A stretch of 64,000 bases of DNA from Dryocosmus kuriphilus (lineage: Eukaryota > Arthropoda > Insecta > Hymenoptera > Cynipidae), in contig CM076192.1 in the NCBI GenBank assembly GCA_038277395.1, forward strand, positions 47,867,356-47,931,355, read 5' to 3'. The notes under the pieces are model-generated. The model worked only from the letters and a program-made list of their open reading frames with translations, ran no database searches and was not told the origin of the DNA. A program made the position numbers and the translations under genes. Below are positions 12,199-25,436 of this stretch, in pieces. Each line of letters starts with the position of its first letter. The first letter of the stretch is position 1.

Positions 12199-15100
12199 TT
12201 AGCTCATCTTCATGCGCTTCGATTGATTAATACCCGGCGCATCTAGGGAAAGTGACAGAAAATCTGTGCATATTTTTCAAGTAGTGGATTATATCTGAGA
12301 TTTTGTTCATTAATTGAATATAAAATTACTCACCTCCATTTGAAGTTGACCCAAAATCGTTGAAGAGAGAACAGGTTTGACTTTTCTGTAATTAAAAGGT
12401 TGGATGAACATTAGACAGTTTAGAGTTTTTTATTTTGTTTCAAGACTTTAATATCAGGGTGGCTATTAACATGCAAGAAAAAATCCCTGGATATTTTCGA
12501 GCTTACAATCAGTTTTTTCCACTATTAAAATTTTAAAAAATATACACTTTCGGAGCTGAAAATGTTTTTATTTGAAGTAGGTATTCGAAACTAAACTGCA
12601 AATTCAAGCTTTCTAAGTGATACTGTTTTTAATTCTAAGTATTCAAAAAGTTAAACAATATTTCAAAATAAAACATTCAAAATCGTACAATAGATCAAAG
12701 TATTAGCCTTCGAAATTAAGGAATTTAAAGCCTGAAAAATTAAGACAATCTCCAAATGGGAGACTTAAAATCTTCTTTCTTTTAAAACTGAAAGCCTTCA
12801 AAAGATTGAAAAATTTTAGTACTAATACTATGCATTCAAAATTGAATATTTTTAAAGTTTAAACTTTAAATATTTAAAATTATTTATTTTGATACTTGAA
12901 GCACAAATGAGTCTCCGGGTTCTATAACCCCACATAAAATTAGCCAGGCCAAACTCACTACTTTGCGGAAAATTTTATGGCGCATCTTTTACAAACGAAA
13001 CACATTCCCAGTCCAACGGCCACCCTGGGTATGAATACTGTAGGTTTTGGAATTGGATTGTAAAAATAGTTTACTTTATTGAAAATATATTAAATTTCGA
13101 TTTATTTTGAAAAACATTATTTAAAATCAAAACACTTACATCACCCATCACAGCTATAGGAGTGGTTCCTGTAGCGAGAGCAACTTGATGTTCAATTAAA
13201 TAAAACATGTATTCATCGTAAAGCAAGCGGATGAGGTGAAAAGATCCGAAACTTGCTGCACTTCTCAATGTAAGATCTCGTATAACCATTGAACTGAAAT
13301 GTAAACACATTTATTAAATTAATTAATTACTCCAATACTAAAAAAGACTAAACAATTTTTAACGAAATTTATACTATTAATGCAAATGAAAACGTACCTG
13401 TAAAAGGACCACTTGAGCAAGAACTGTCGTGCAGCTTTAGCAAAAGTTGGTTTGCCCTCATAAGGTTTGAGCACCTGCGTCACAACGCCTTTTAACCAAA
13501 CCGCCCATTGCTCGAGGGAATTCTGCTGCTGAAGTGTAACTTTAAAGTCCGTTTCCAAACGCTGAACCACTGCATAATCACACTGACATACCCATGATGC
13601 CTGAAAATCAAAACAAGTGCATTATAACGTTTCAGCTTGTATATTAATTAACTTTTTCATATTTGCATTTAGGATCAAAAGAAGTGTCGCATTTTTTAGT
13701 TTAATAAATATTCATGGATATGGGAAGTTCTTTGATTAAATCTCTCCATTACAAATTCCCATCCGCAAAAGTGAAACATCCTAGAGAAACCACATTGCTA
13801 TACTACATTTGGAAAAATCCTTACCTGTTCCTGGACATTGTGAAAGTCTACACGATTCAAGTCCGCTAACATTTGACTAATTTGACTAGAATTTTGAAGT
13901 ACAGCTCGGGCAGCCTGTGCCAAATGATTCAGTGAAGTATACCGTCTCAGAGTTTGTGCAAAAGCAGAAACCGCAGTCAACTATAAAAAGAAAATAGAAA
14001 AAAAAAACCAATGGATTAGAATTAGAAACCTTTGACGAAATTGAATTCTGTCTTTCATATTACAAAACCAATTACCTTTATGTGCATCATTTCTTCTGGA
14101 CAATCATTCATGGCAGATGTCAACCAAGATTCAAGGCCCTTAGCGAAGTTTCTGATAGACTGAGTTAATGAACCTGTTAAGACAATTAATCCAAATTAAT
14201 ATCATACCAGATTTAGAAACTACAAATTAAATTTTCCCTTAAGAAATCCATTTCCTGTTTAAATTATTTATAATTAGATATTAGAATTTTAAAACGAATT
14301 TACTGGGAATCGGTCGCAGAACATCGGGCATAAGAACTTCGACTAAATTCTGATAAAAGGTGTAGTCAACCCGTCTGATAAAATCCTGCACTTCGGAACA
14401 CTTGCACATCTGATAAAGCTTTGTCCTAAAGAAACGAAGAAGTAATATTCATAAGTATGATTGTAATGATTAAAATCAATAATATCATTTAACCAGAAAA
14501 ATTTCTTACTTAGACAAATATTTCTCCTCCTCACATTCGTCACCGTTATTATTATCCTGACTACGCCAGAATTCCCTCCATAAACTTTCGATTGTCGCGA
14601 ATTCAAAATTCAAAACAGCGTCAAGAAAAGCTTCGCAGTGTTCTCTGTAAATACTACGAAACGTGTCAATATCTTCTAATGTGCAATCTTCCGGCAACGA
14701 TGATCCATGTCCGACAATAATTTCCGGAAATTCCGGAATGGCGCTACTTGCTTCTCCTAAATATTGATGATATTGCGGTGGAGAGTTATGAGAAGAAATA
14801 TTCGCATTGGAATGTGCGTTGGCGTCATACGATGTATCCTGCTTTTGATTAACAAATTTGTATCTTTTTGCCTGTGAATTTGGCGTCGTTTGCTGACGGG
14901 AAGTTCCGTCTTCGTTAAGCATATTCAATGGTGAGTTCGGTTTCACTCGAATTCCGTAGTAATGGTACTTCGAGTTACCTCTGAAATTGAATAAAAATAA
15001 AATCATCTTTCAACTCCCTTTTTTTCTAAACGTGCCTCCTATATTTTTTAATAAGGAAAATATTTCTCACCGAGTGCCTAAGCGTCTCGTTCTCAGTCCC

Positions 15101-18100
15101 AGAAAGACCGAGCGTATTAATTTCCCAAAACTTGCTGCGTTTACGGGATCTAGTTTATTGTCCGAGCAATGGCGAAGATAGTGATTATAAAGTGTTGATC
15201 TTGGAAGAGAAACTCCATCTGAAGTCTCATAATTTTCTAGTAGCCATTGAACCTATCGGAAGCACTGTGTAAATTTGTATCCAATGGGAAAATTATGTTG
15301 CATGTTATTCGACTTTATTTTTACTCTATCAATTTTACACCAGATTTCCTTTTTCTAAAAGGATCAAATTTAATAATCTAGATCAAAGTATTATATTGTG
15401 ATGAATTGTAACCCCTACTATAATTTGATCTGAAAAAATTTGTAGAGGGATAAAGTCGAACTCGTGTGAACAATTAAACATCAATGTAAAAAACTTCATG
15501 CATACACAGTTTTTTATTATTTACAACACTTTATTTAGCACTGCTGAAATTTATTAAAATATTAAAGCCTTTTGAGTAAAAAATAAAGCACCAGGACTTG
15601 AAACTGCCATAACTAAAAGCATCTTTAGCAGTTTTTTTTCGTTTTTTCAATATAAATAGTGACAAATAATGTACATTTTTACAAATTTCAAATGAGTTTA
15701 GAATTAATTATTATTAAATAAAATGCGAATGTAACGAATGTTGATGTATCCAAAAGACAAGGTGCTAACTCGTGGTGGTCCAGATAAAAATTCAGATTCT
15801 TCAAATTAGGCCATTCATAATTTTAACACTCGAAATTAAATAATTAAAAATTGAAGCGATCAAAATTATAAAGCTTAGCATCATGAACTTAGCAAAATAA
15901 GAACTCAAAATTGAATCTTTGCAAATTAAACAATGGTAAAACAGAAAATTGTCAAAAATAAATATTTTGAAAATGAAAAGCTTTCAAAATATTCAAGAAT
16001 GAAATATTGTAAATGTTTAAAATTTAATAATTTTAAAAAGAAATATTGAAAAGTTTTCACGAAGTGAAAATTTTAAAGGAATGATTTTAAGTAGAATTCG
16101 CAAGTTTAAAATTTTTAATAGATTAAGATAGTAAAAATTATTTTAAAATGTAACAATCTCAAGGTTTAATGATATAACATTTGAACAATTATAATATACA
16201 ACATCACAAATTGCGTACTTTCAAAATGAAAACGAGTGAAACTGAAAAATTTTTATTCATAAAATTTAAAAAGCAATTTTAAATTTTACTAAAATTTATC
16301 AATTTTGTAAAACGATGTAATAAATGTAGATCTTTAAATACGCAAGATTTCGAATTGAACAATCGTAAATGATGAGACTTAAAAATTGTGCATTTTCAAA
16401 TTGGAATCGAAGCAATTTAAAAAATGTAAGTCCTCGTCTAAAAAAAATTCCGGTTAGTACCTTCTCGTGTTGGATACGTCTAAATAAACTACAGTGAAAC
16501 GATGATAATAAATTACTGACAACCATGCAGACAATAACACATATTAGTATAAGAAAGTAGCTAACAAATGGGGAGTCGATATGGCTTACGGTGGCCTGGG
16601 AGACTCTAGTGGCATGCGTCATATTCGCCGTGGCAGCTTCTTCCACGCTGACAGTAGTGCTACCTGAATTACCGCTGATCAAGTATGCCCCTCCACCACC
16701 GCTCACCACTGCCTCCTATCAAACAGCCCATTATACCATATCCTTGTTAATTCCCCATATTTTTATCTTGCAAGGCTACTAGCGATGCTTGAAACTCCGA
16801 AAGTTCCAAACCTCTGAGAAGACTAAAAACTTCGAAATTGCAGAAGTAGAATCACAAAAGTCTCAGAACTACAAAATTACTTACAACTTTCAAGATACTA
16901 AATTGACGAAAATTTAAAATTAAAAGCAGAAAAATACTCAAAAACTTTAACTTATAATAGCTTCAAAGTTTGGAACTTTCTCACAATCAGGTTTATGTTA
17001 CAAATCTTGCATTTAAATATATCGTAAAAATGTTTCTTTACATAAATAGTAATATGTAACAATATATATCATACCATACAACTGCATACAATTAGTAAGT
17101 TTTAGTAATTGACAAGACGTAGATAAATGCTCCGAAATATTAAGCCGTTATTTTTAAAGCAGTTAATTTTGAATTAAAAGATTATTCGTAAAAATTCAAC
17201 TGTATTTTTAAAAATAAATTACTGCAGATTTTGATAACTTACCGCACTGTCCGTTTGAGGGCTCGCACGGGCCGCTGCGGCAGAAATAAGTGCGTGAGTC
17301 GCTGCATCTCCATCCACAACACTTTGATGTATGAGATAAGCTCCATTTCCTTGTGATAATAATTGTCCGGTTGTTGCGTTTGAACCCTGACCTGTGACCT
17401 GTAAATGTTTCAAAATAATCGATTTTTAATTTGACGATTTAATATTGATATATTTTTAATTAAATCCGACCTCACAAGCCTTTGTAGAAAAAAAGGGGAC
17501 CAGAAAAAATATAGAAAAATATTGAGTATAGGAAACAAATTGAAAATAGAACAAATTGACTAAGTAAACTACCTGTGCATAAGTTACTGGTGTTGTTGCT
17601 GATGTGAAATACTGACTCGAGGATTGTGTGTACATAGTCCCTGCCTCGCCGACAGCATAAACAGGATATGTCCTAGAAAAATGTATGTATTCTAGTCAAA
17701 TACGTTTCATAGTGTATTTTATTTTAATAGATCAGTTGGTCCAACGAACATATTTGAGACTACATACTTAAATCTATTTACCAATTTCAAGGGCTTTAAC
17801 CTTTTGGAGGTATTAAAAATATATTAATAAAAATATAAAAACACTTACATCTGGCCATTCGTCGGAATATACGTGGATCCATCGCCTTCGACATACTGAA
17901 CATAGGTTGGATGTGAAACTGAATCGGACCCCACTGCCTCGCTATCGCCAGCCACTGAAACAGATTCCATAACTTTTCTTCTTCATTCGAATATATAAAG
18001 TATTGCGAACCGAAATTTAAAGCTTTATTGAAGCAAGCAATCGACATCAAGTATGAATTAAAGTTACTGCACATAAAATATTTTTTTTTAAATACAAATC

Positions 18101-21100
18101 TTTAGCTTAAATAATAAATTCCGTTTCAGTTAAAAAAATTTTTTATTAGTGTAACGACATCATCAGTGAGCCACCTCAGGGTTACGGAAAATATCAGCAG
18201 AGAGCCACTGAAAATTAATACTAAACCAACTTTTGCATTAAAAGTGAACCAAAGTTATCGGCAAAGCATACCATTCGTATCTAGCGCCACCTGGAAATTC
18301 TGATTCATAAACAGTAGTAAAATCAGTGTTCCAGTTTACATTATTATTCTTTATCCATCGCTTATACTTTTACTTATTTCGTGACTCGTAATATTTTGAG
18401 GTTTTTATGCCAGATGGATAAGGAACATTAGTGTGAAGCTCTTAAATATGGCCAGATCATTACAGATCTTATAGGTTGCCATATTCCGGTATTGCTTGGT
18501 AACACATTATTCCTAATAAACTACTATTCTCGTGTGAAAATGAGGTCGACTGGCTCACTATTGAAGTCATTACTACCTATCACACGAAAAAATCGAATAT
18601 TTCTGTATATAATTTAGTCGTTCAACCATGTAGTAGTTTAAAAACGGCGCTTGCATGACACTGATATCAATAAAGAATAATCATGCCGATTTATAACTAC
18701 CCTCACCTACTGCCGTTGTGAGGGACGCGTAGGATGGTGAATCACTGGTGCCTAGCGAAGTCAGTGTGGAGGAATAATGATGTGTGTTTAGAGCAGCATG
18801 GAAAGGGTCAAATATCTACTCAAAATTCTACTTAAATCCCCAAGATAGGAATGAAACTTTACACCACGAAATTTGAAATTAATTGACATAATGAAATAAT
18901 AAGTAACCAATAAAGTAGAGAAAGCAGTCAAAATGACTCATAGACTTAACTTGTATTCTTGAAGTAGAAATTTCTTATTACCAGTAACTGTTATGTAGTG
19001 GGGCGACCCACTCACGATTGTACCAGCTGATGTGGAAGTGACGTCGGGATCTACAAGAGTATGTTGTCCAGTATGACTTGTATTCACTACTACCTGCGCT
19101 GTTACATGTGCTGCTGTACCTGACGAACCGTTTGAAGAATCTGCAGCTGAATCTAGCGCATCCTGGACCAGCAACTGTAATAACATAAATATTAGAACCA
19201 CCATCGACATTACCATAATCATTATCATCATTATCATGATAAAATTATACATAAATTAGAGTACATGATTCTAAAATTAGAAGAATGTTTCTTTGACCTT
19301 ATATCAAAGATAGAATTTGTTTGATTAAAAAAAAAAAAAAGAATTTTCTGAGTGTAAAAGAGAAAAGATAATTAAGAGATATGTTATTAATAAAAAAGAA
19401 CAATGAACACGTAAATTTTGCAATCAATGTACATAAGCTACAATCTCTAATGAACAATCATATTTTAATAGCTTTAATCGTTTTTCTAGCTTAAAATTGT
19501 ATGTAAAAATTTAGACGGATCCATCCGAATTAGGTACATTTTTCGAAGTTTTTGACGTTTCAAATTGAAATTGTTCAATTTTGAACTCGAAAGCTTCAGT
19601 TTAACGATTCACTAACACAGGGTTCCCTGACTTTACTCTGATCAATTTTTCATTTTCCCTGTCCATTAATATTCCAAGAGCAGAATTCTAATCTTGTAAC
19701 ATTTTTAATATAGAATCTTTTATGAATGAAACAAAACAATTTAACATTAAAATGTATTATTTTTCACAGTTATTTAAAATGCATCTTATAGAAATTTTGA
19801 TTCTATTTCCATTCTATCTAAATGTTTCCCTAATTTTACGATACTAGAAAGGAGACACAAATCTGTCGAAAAGAATAATTTCTCGAATTTAGCAAATTCG
19901 TGAAAACTGCTGTTCTAACGGGAACTCAGAACAATTCATACAATATAATTCACACTTGAAAAACTGTTGAGTATGTTAGAATAAAAATATTGTGAAAAAA
20001 TAAATGTTAAAATATTTGTTTAAATTGTTAAAAAATCAATTTTTTATAAAAAATCTGCCAATGTTCACAATTTTAATTTTCACTATATGGCGCCATGAGC
20101 ACAATTAAGCAAGCCGTGCTTTAAAGTGAAGAAGCTCAAAACAATAGCCCAGGGTTATTTTTACCCAGAGTGTAGTCGAAAAGTTAATCTAAGCAAACAG
20201 ATTTTTTTAATTTAATACATTCTAGATTCGCTTGTTCACCTCAACAAACTTTTTCCTGTGAAGCATTTTTTTTTTCTTCGTAATCCCTGACTTTTCTCTG
20301 TGAATGATTGGAAATTAAAATTAGCATTACATTCATAATGCTACATTTTTCGAACTTCAGCGAATGATTGAAATTTAAAATTAGCATTACATTCATAATG
20401 CTACATTTTTCGATATTCAAGTTAGAAATAAATAACTTTAATCGATTACATGTGAAAATGGTTAAGTTTGTATTTTTTTAATTCAACATTGTGTAATTCT
20501 TTATTGTTTCAATTATTTTTTTGGTTCATATTATAATTTAATTTAAATTGTCAAGTTGTTTATTTCTGAATGCTTTGAGATTTTTGATATTAACACGATT
20601 TTACTTAAAAAACCATTCACTTTCAACCTATTCAAGATACAAATTTTTTAAAACAATTTATATTAGTCAAAATTATTCACGTTTTAACGTTTTGTAAAAA
20701 TGTGTACAAAAAATATACTAACATTCGTCGAATTTCGTCTACCTATTAAGAAAATATATTATCTCAGCATGCAACGTCCCCATTCTTCCTTCTTGATATA
20801 TATCAACTGAAAACTGTTAATTTCAGTTCGCTTCCAATAAAAAAAAAAAAAAAACCACTGAATCCACTTGCAATTCTTTACGATCACTTGGAATTACTTT
20901 CATTCACTAAAAATTATTGACATATAATCAAATACAATCGTGCAATCGTTCAACGAAATTCGAAGTTATGTACCCCTCGCAACGAATTCAATAAAGGCAA
21001 TAGACGATCGTCGCAAATATTTAAGTAACTTATTCTTATCAGTATTCAAAGGCAGATGGCTTGTTAAACTTATCAGGTATTACCAACAGATATGAACAAA

Positions 21101-21549
21101 GAAATCGATATTCTTTCAATACTCAAATAAAAGAAAAACCTAAAACACAATTCTAAATACTATATATCAAACTTATGGCAAAAGCCTCAAGTATAAAACT
21201 AATAATCTTTCAAATAAAAAAGAAGTCAACTATTTTGAAGGCTGACTTTGATGAACGAGAATGTAGATCTTGGTTCCTATAGAATTTCGATGAACGAAGT
21301 GGAGTGGAAGCTACGAACCTGGATTGGCTGGAGATTATTGGGACTTGATGGATCAGGACTGGTAACAACAGTGATGACTTGTTGACCTCTGGTGGATTGA
21401 GCCTGGCAGGTAGAACTGTTGCCACTGGAAGTCGTACTCAAAGCGACGACGCTTGGTTTGATATCCACCCCCACTGCCGTGGGGGCACCCCCGCCGTTGC
21501 CTGCCCCAGCGGATGCTGCGAGAGCATACTGGGCTCCTGTCGTAGTCAT
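12199..21549 (-). CDS. Rfx: RFX-family transcription factor (RFX1/2/3 group), 16 coding exons
   Basis: Minus-strand exons are 21549-21319, 19174-18982, 18751-18707, 17954-17849, 17672-17573, 17398-17243, 16715-16590, 15252-15071, 14980-14510, 14425-14304, 14173-14076, 13980-13825, 13600-13398, 13293-13140, 12385-12334 and 12242-12199. Every junction agrees in phase and the sum is 2439 nt (812 residues). The winged-helix DNA-binding domain (about residues 320-392) contains the LPRSTLYNHYLRHC and SKYHYYGIRVKP signatures and binds X-box DNA as a dimer. Downstream are the conserved B, C and dimerisation blocks, for example FAQTLRRYTSLNHLAQAARA and MVIRDLTLRSAASFGSFHLI. The N-terminal half is low-complexity Gln/Ser/Thr/Gly activation sequence with YVQYVEGDGSTYIPTNG, as in vertebrate RFX1-3. 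In animals this group controls ciliary genes, in insects mainly in ciliated sensory neurons. The start ATG (21547-21549, MTTTGAQ) is the first in frame after the exon's acceptor at 21628-21629. The final two small exons are less conserved but fit in phase. Confidence 0.95.
12455..13027. repeat. AT-rich element with CAGGGTGGC inverted ends
   Basis: Begins CAGGGTGGC and ends GGCCACCCTG inside the RFX intron 12386-13139. The interior shares long stretches with the copy at 61050-61962 (for example the ACTAAACTGCAAATT word near each left end). Non-coding and non-autonomous. This is the copy with the clearest termini. Confidence 0.65.
19175..21318. other. RFX intron 1 of the coding region
   Basis: A 2.1-kb intron between the exon holding the start codon and the next exon. 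It is AT-rich with an A15 run near 20839. It contains the 60-bp tandem duplication at 20302-20413 and no other recognisable feature. Confidence 0.6.
20302..20413. repeat. 60-bp tandem duplication
   Basis: A unit starting GAATGATTG and ending CATTTTTCGA occurs twice, with starts at 20302 and 20362, exactly 60 bp apart. The copies differ at a few positions. It lies within an RFX intron and has no coding potential. Confidence 0.85.
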
Positions 21550-21627
21550 GGTAATCACTCCCTCACCTCTCTCTGTTTCCTGGCGTATCAGGACCACCTC
21601 CGCCTCCTCGAATCCGAAGGGATGGCA

Positions 21628-22853
21628 CTGAAACACAAGCATAGACACCTTTAGTATTGGAGATATAAATATAAATATCAAAATCAATAACGCCTTCTCT
21701 TTTTATTGAGATCAAAGCTCTACCTGATCGATACACAGAAAGGTTTCATATCCGCGCTGCTTCCCGCCAAAGGGAACTGATCTTGATAGGTTTGAGCAGG
21801 TTTTATTACATGCCCGTCTTTTAAGATTGGATTTCATTTAACTCACCCCGGAAATATAATAAAGAATTTTTTTGAGTAATGTAGAGATGATGCGTTCAAT
21901 AAATTGACAGTAGTTTTAATTTATTGTTTATGATTTGATAAGAAGACAATTTTAAAGTTTAGAAAGTAAATTATTGAAGTACAAATACAAGTTTAGAATC
22001 CCCTTTGTATTTCAAAAGATAAGACTGGAACTTCAAATTCCCTGTTTTCTTCAATTGACGTTTACAACTCTTCAACTTTAATTTTCAAGAATGCAAAAAA
22101 ATCGCATATTTTCTACTTTCAATATTTCAGAAATAAAAAGAGGACTTGAAATTTAGTTTTTATATATCGCAAATAAATTTATTTGTATACAAACAGGAGG
22201 ATCTTAAAAAGTCAAATGAAACTTTGCTCAAAAATAGTTAGTCATAAAAATTTAATATTGGATACTTCCTCAAATTTTGACACAAAATTCCTGGTTATTT
22301 CCCGACATTTAACATTTTTATAAGTCGCTCGTATCAGAAGGCTTCTTGTTAAATAAATAACAGGTATTCGAATGGTTTAGTGGTTCAATTTTAGGAAAAA
22401 TTGGAACAATTTTCTGGACAAACTGAGATTTAAACAAAGCGGATTTCTTCTCATTTCATGGATCACTGTTAAATTTAACTGCGCATACATTAGTAACTTG
22501 TAATATCTCAGTTGGGTATTGACGATTGCAGTTATTAAAGTATCTAGTTTTTTTCAAACTTCCAATAAATCCGAAAATATAAAAAACTCTTCAAGGCTTT
22601 TGAATCCATTTGAAAAGTAGGTAAATTTTCGTAGTACTTTGAGGACTAATTAAGAAAACTAAGCAAGCTTCCTGGACTTTTCCAAAGCCAGAATTTAAAC
22701 AAAAAAGTTGTGAAAATTAAAAAAGGGCTTTTTTAAAATAAATTTTAATTAATTAATTATCAAAATAGGTGCATATTTAGTGAACATTTTATTTTGCTAA
22801 TACGATTTTTAACGTATTGCAATTTCTCGAAAATTTATGAATTACCTACTTAG
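21628..22853. other. RFX upstream intron, no gene seen
   Basis: The exon carrying the start codon has an acceptor just upstream, so this stretch should be intron if a distal untranslated exon is used. A GC-richer patch near 21730-21830 was inspected and no coding exon was found. The rest is AT-rich, unremarkable sequence. Confidence 0.4.
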
Positions 22854-23023
22854 AGAGCTTCCATTAATTACGTAAGGGGGGGGGGGGGGGGGGGGGGGGG
22901 CAAATTTTACGACCATGTTAAAGTTACATGCATTTACTATAGAAAAACCCTTATGTGGGGGGGGGGGGGGGGTCCCCAAATTCCAAAAATATCCCTTACG
23001 TAATTATTAATGGACACTCCCTT
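22854..23023. mobile_element. short non-autonomous element with ATTACGTAAGGG inverted ends and G runs
   Basis: The left end reads CTTCCATTAATTACGTAAGG and the right end is the inverted counterpart CCTTACGTAATTATTAATGG. Just inside are G runs of 25 (22876-22900) and 16 (22957-22972). The TIR-plus-poly-G arrangement looks like the small DNA elements common in insect genomes. No coding capacity. The assembled lengths of the G runs should not be trusted. Confidence 0.65.
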
Positions 23024-23154
23024 ATGAAAAAGTGCAATACAAATCGACGGTTGGGTGGAACAAAGGTGTTCGTTTGGAATTTGATTCAAGAAGGTGCTCC
23101 TTCGGAATTTGCTTGAAAAAGGTGTTCGTTGAAAAATCGCCAGAAGTAGATCTT

Positions 23155-23276
23155 TATAAATTAATTATTATAGTATTATAGACTAATGTGATTATTAATA
23201 TAATAATAGATTACAGATTAATTATTAGTTTGTAATAGTACTATAATAGTACAATAATTAATTTATAAAGACCTTT
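23155..23276. repeat. AT-rich hairpin
   Basis: The arms TCTTTATAAATTAATTATTA and the inverted TAATTAATTTATAAAGACCT flank a core built only of TA-rich words (ATTATAATA, ATTATTAGT). Just upstream (about 23066-23140) is an imperfect triplication of a GGTGTTCGTTTGGAATTTG-like unit. No coding potential. Confidence 0.5.
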
Positions 23277-24003
23277 TTCTGTCAAAATGTAAAATGAAAA
23301 GAAACTTGAAGGTATTTTCCTTTTATAAACTGACAATGAAATTGAAATAAAATTAGAATTATTCGAAAAACAAAGCAATTGGATCAACTTTCTTAACTAT
23401 TAACTTAATACCCTCGGTAATTAACACGGTTTTTCTGCTATTGAATACTTCATACTTCAATTACATTTTTTAAACCAAATTTGCAGGAACTTGTATTTCA
23501 CTTTCAGTGTATGTACACTTTTACTATAAAAATACATTTAATTTTATTCCCCAATACTTGTTTTATTTTGAATTTTAAAAAAATACGCGTTGTTTTAAAA
23601 AATCGTTACTTTATAATAAATCATACGACTATGAGTTCAATTAAACATAAATTAGAGTCTCCAAAATTTAAAATTTTTTAGTTTTGTTTATACACCAAGT
23701 TAGTTAAAGTTATGTTTCTAAAGTTAAGGACAGTCCGTACATTTATAACACAGTAAAGTCTAAAGGTACGAACTTGGAGAGGGGCAGGGGGCATACCTTG
23801 TGTCCGTACGTATAGACATTACCGTTATTATTACGGATCTGTTTTATACATTTTTAATTAACTCTATAACTCCAACTTTCTGTTTCTTAAAATTAGATTT
23901 TTATATATTGTGGTCTCATCAATATTGCTGATCTTTTTTTCAATGTCAAGTGATTAAACTCTGCAAAATTCTAGATCAGAATTTATTGTGTTATCAGTAA
24001 AAG

Positions 24004-24124
24004 GACATCCATAAACTACGTTAAAATGGGGGGGGGGGGGGGGGGGGGACGTAAAACCTACGGAGAACTAACGCTAATGCATTTCATGCATTTGTAGCGC
24101 TAAAGTGTGCCACAACTCATGTCA

Positions 24125-24156
<32 letters not shown>

Positions 24157-25436
24157 AATAAACTGTAGAGTGAAGAGTGATAGAAGATCCGATTCCCTTC
24201 AATGCCCATTCCAAACAATTCGCCGTGTGGGCCGTGTTTCATAAGGTTGACATAATCTCAAATAAAGTTAAAAATAAAATTACTTGTTTGTATCAAAGTT
24301 ACTGCAGAAGCATGAAATATGACAAATACTGCCTATAATGTTACATTATTATCTTACCTTATTGGCAGACATTCACTTTATTTAAATTTTATTACTCAAA
24401 GAAAAAATAAAATTGCAATGAATCAATTAAAAAATTACTTTTTAACACAATTTTGAACGATAAATTAATCCTATACACGTAAATTGAACAATTCAGTGAT
24501 TTTAAAACTTTTTTAATTAATAAGTACTACTTAAAAGCAATAAATAAAAATATCTAAAAGTTTAGAATTGAAGGGAATTAAAAATCCTAACCTTCAGTGT
24601 ATCTCGTTGGAATTGAAAACAGCTTGCGAAGTGCGAACAGGCTGTGAAAAGAATGAAATTAAATTTGAGAGAAAAACTATTCTCTGTTTGGGCATTTTAC
24701 CTGATAAAAAAAATCGTGTATTTTAAAAAAATAGAATAATCCTCACTTTTTCGCTGAAATCTGTAAATTTTTGATTATATACTTAATTATTTATTCTTCT
24801 CTTCTTACCGGGTCGAAGCTTACTTCTTTTTACTTTCTCAAAAAATCCTCTAACGCGACCGAATAACTTGATTTCATAAAAATTGCACTTCAGGTAATTA
24901 AATTAAGTCACTTTAAAGATGAATAATGAGTACTTTTCTAACATAATCTTAAATTAAAATTTGATTTTCATTATCTCGCCAAAAGTTTATAAGACATTTT
25001 TAAACCTTTATGGGTAATTCAAGGAAACAATATTGTCCAGAATCTAGCTTTGGTACTATTTATCAATTTTGAGCTCCAGAATTATTCATTTTGTGCCACT
25101 TTTAGTTCTCAGTTAACAAAAATAAGCACATGTTTATCACAAGCCAAAATTTCAAGATACCGTTTTTTTTTTAACACCCAAGCTGTCCGATAAAAATGTA
25201 TTCAGGCAGAATTCAACAATAAGTCTGAAAATGACTTTGCTTTTTTAATTATTTTTGACTCAGTACCGAAGCTTATAGTTCACCACACGTTCACATAGTC
25301 ATATTTGCAACTGAACTCACTAGGAACTCGAAAAAACGTAGATAAAATACGAAATCAGTGTTTAGCCAAAGGCTAAGTTACTTTCGGGGGAGGGGGTCAA
25401 AAATGGCACAACATTGGTAACGTAGTTTATGGATGC
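24004..25436. mobile_element. 1.4-kb non-autonomous element with ATCCATAAACTACGTTA inverted ends
   Basis: The left end at 24007 reads ATCCATAAACTACGTTA and the right end near 25417-25433 is its inverted copy (TAACGTAGTTTATGGAT), flanked by GGAC and GCTCCC. Inside the left end are G runs of 21 (24028-24048) and 30 (24126-24155), and the right end carries GGGGGAGGGGG. The interior is AT-rich without a transposase frame. Terminal organisation resembles the element at 22854-23023, so both may belong to one superfamily. Confidence 0.6.

Noticed and set aside
18752..18815. Longer version of the RFX micro-exon as a normal coding exon
   Set aside because: Its frame begins in phase 0 but the upstream exon ends in phase 1, so joining them gives a stop at once; kept only as an alternative-splicing question.
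21379..21654. Plus-strand frames over the first RFX coding exon
   Set aside because: GC-rich antisense of the Gly/Ala/Thr-rich RFX N-terminus; no domain and no splice context.
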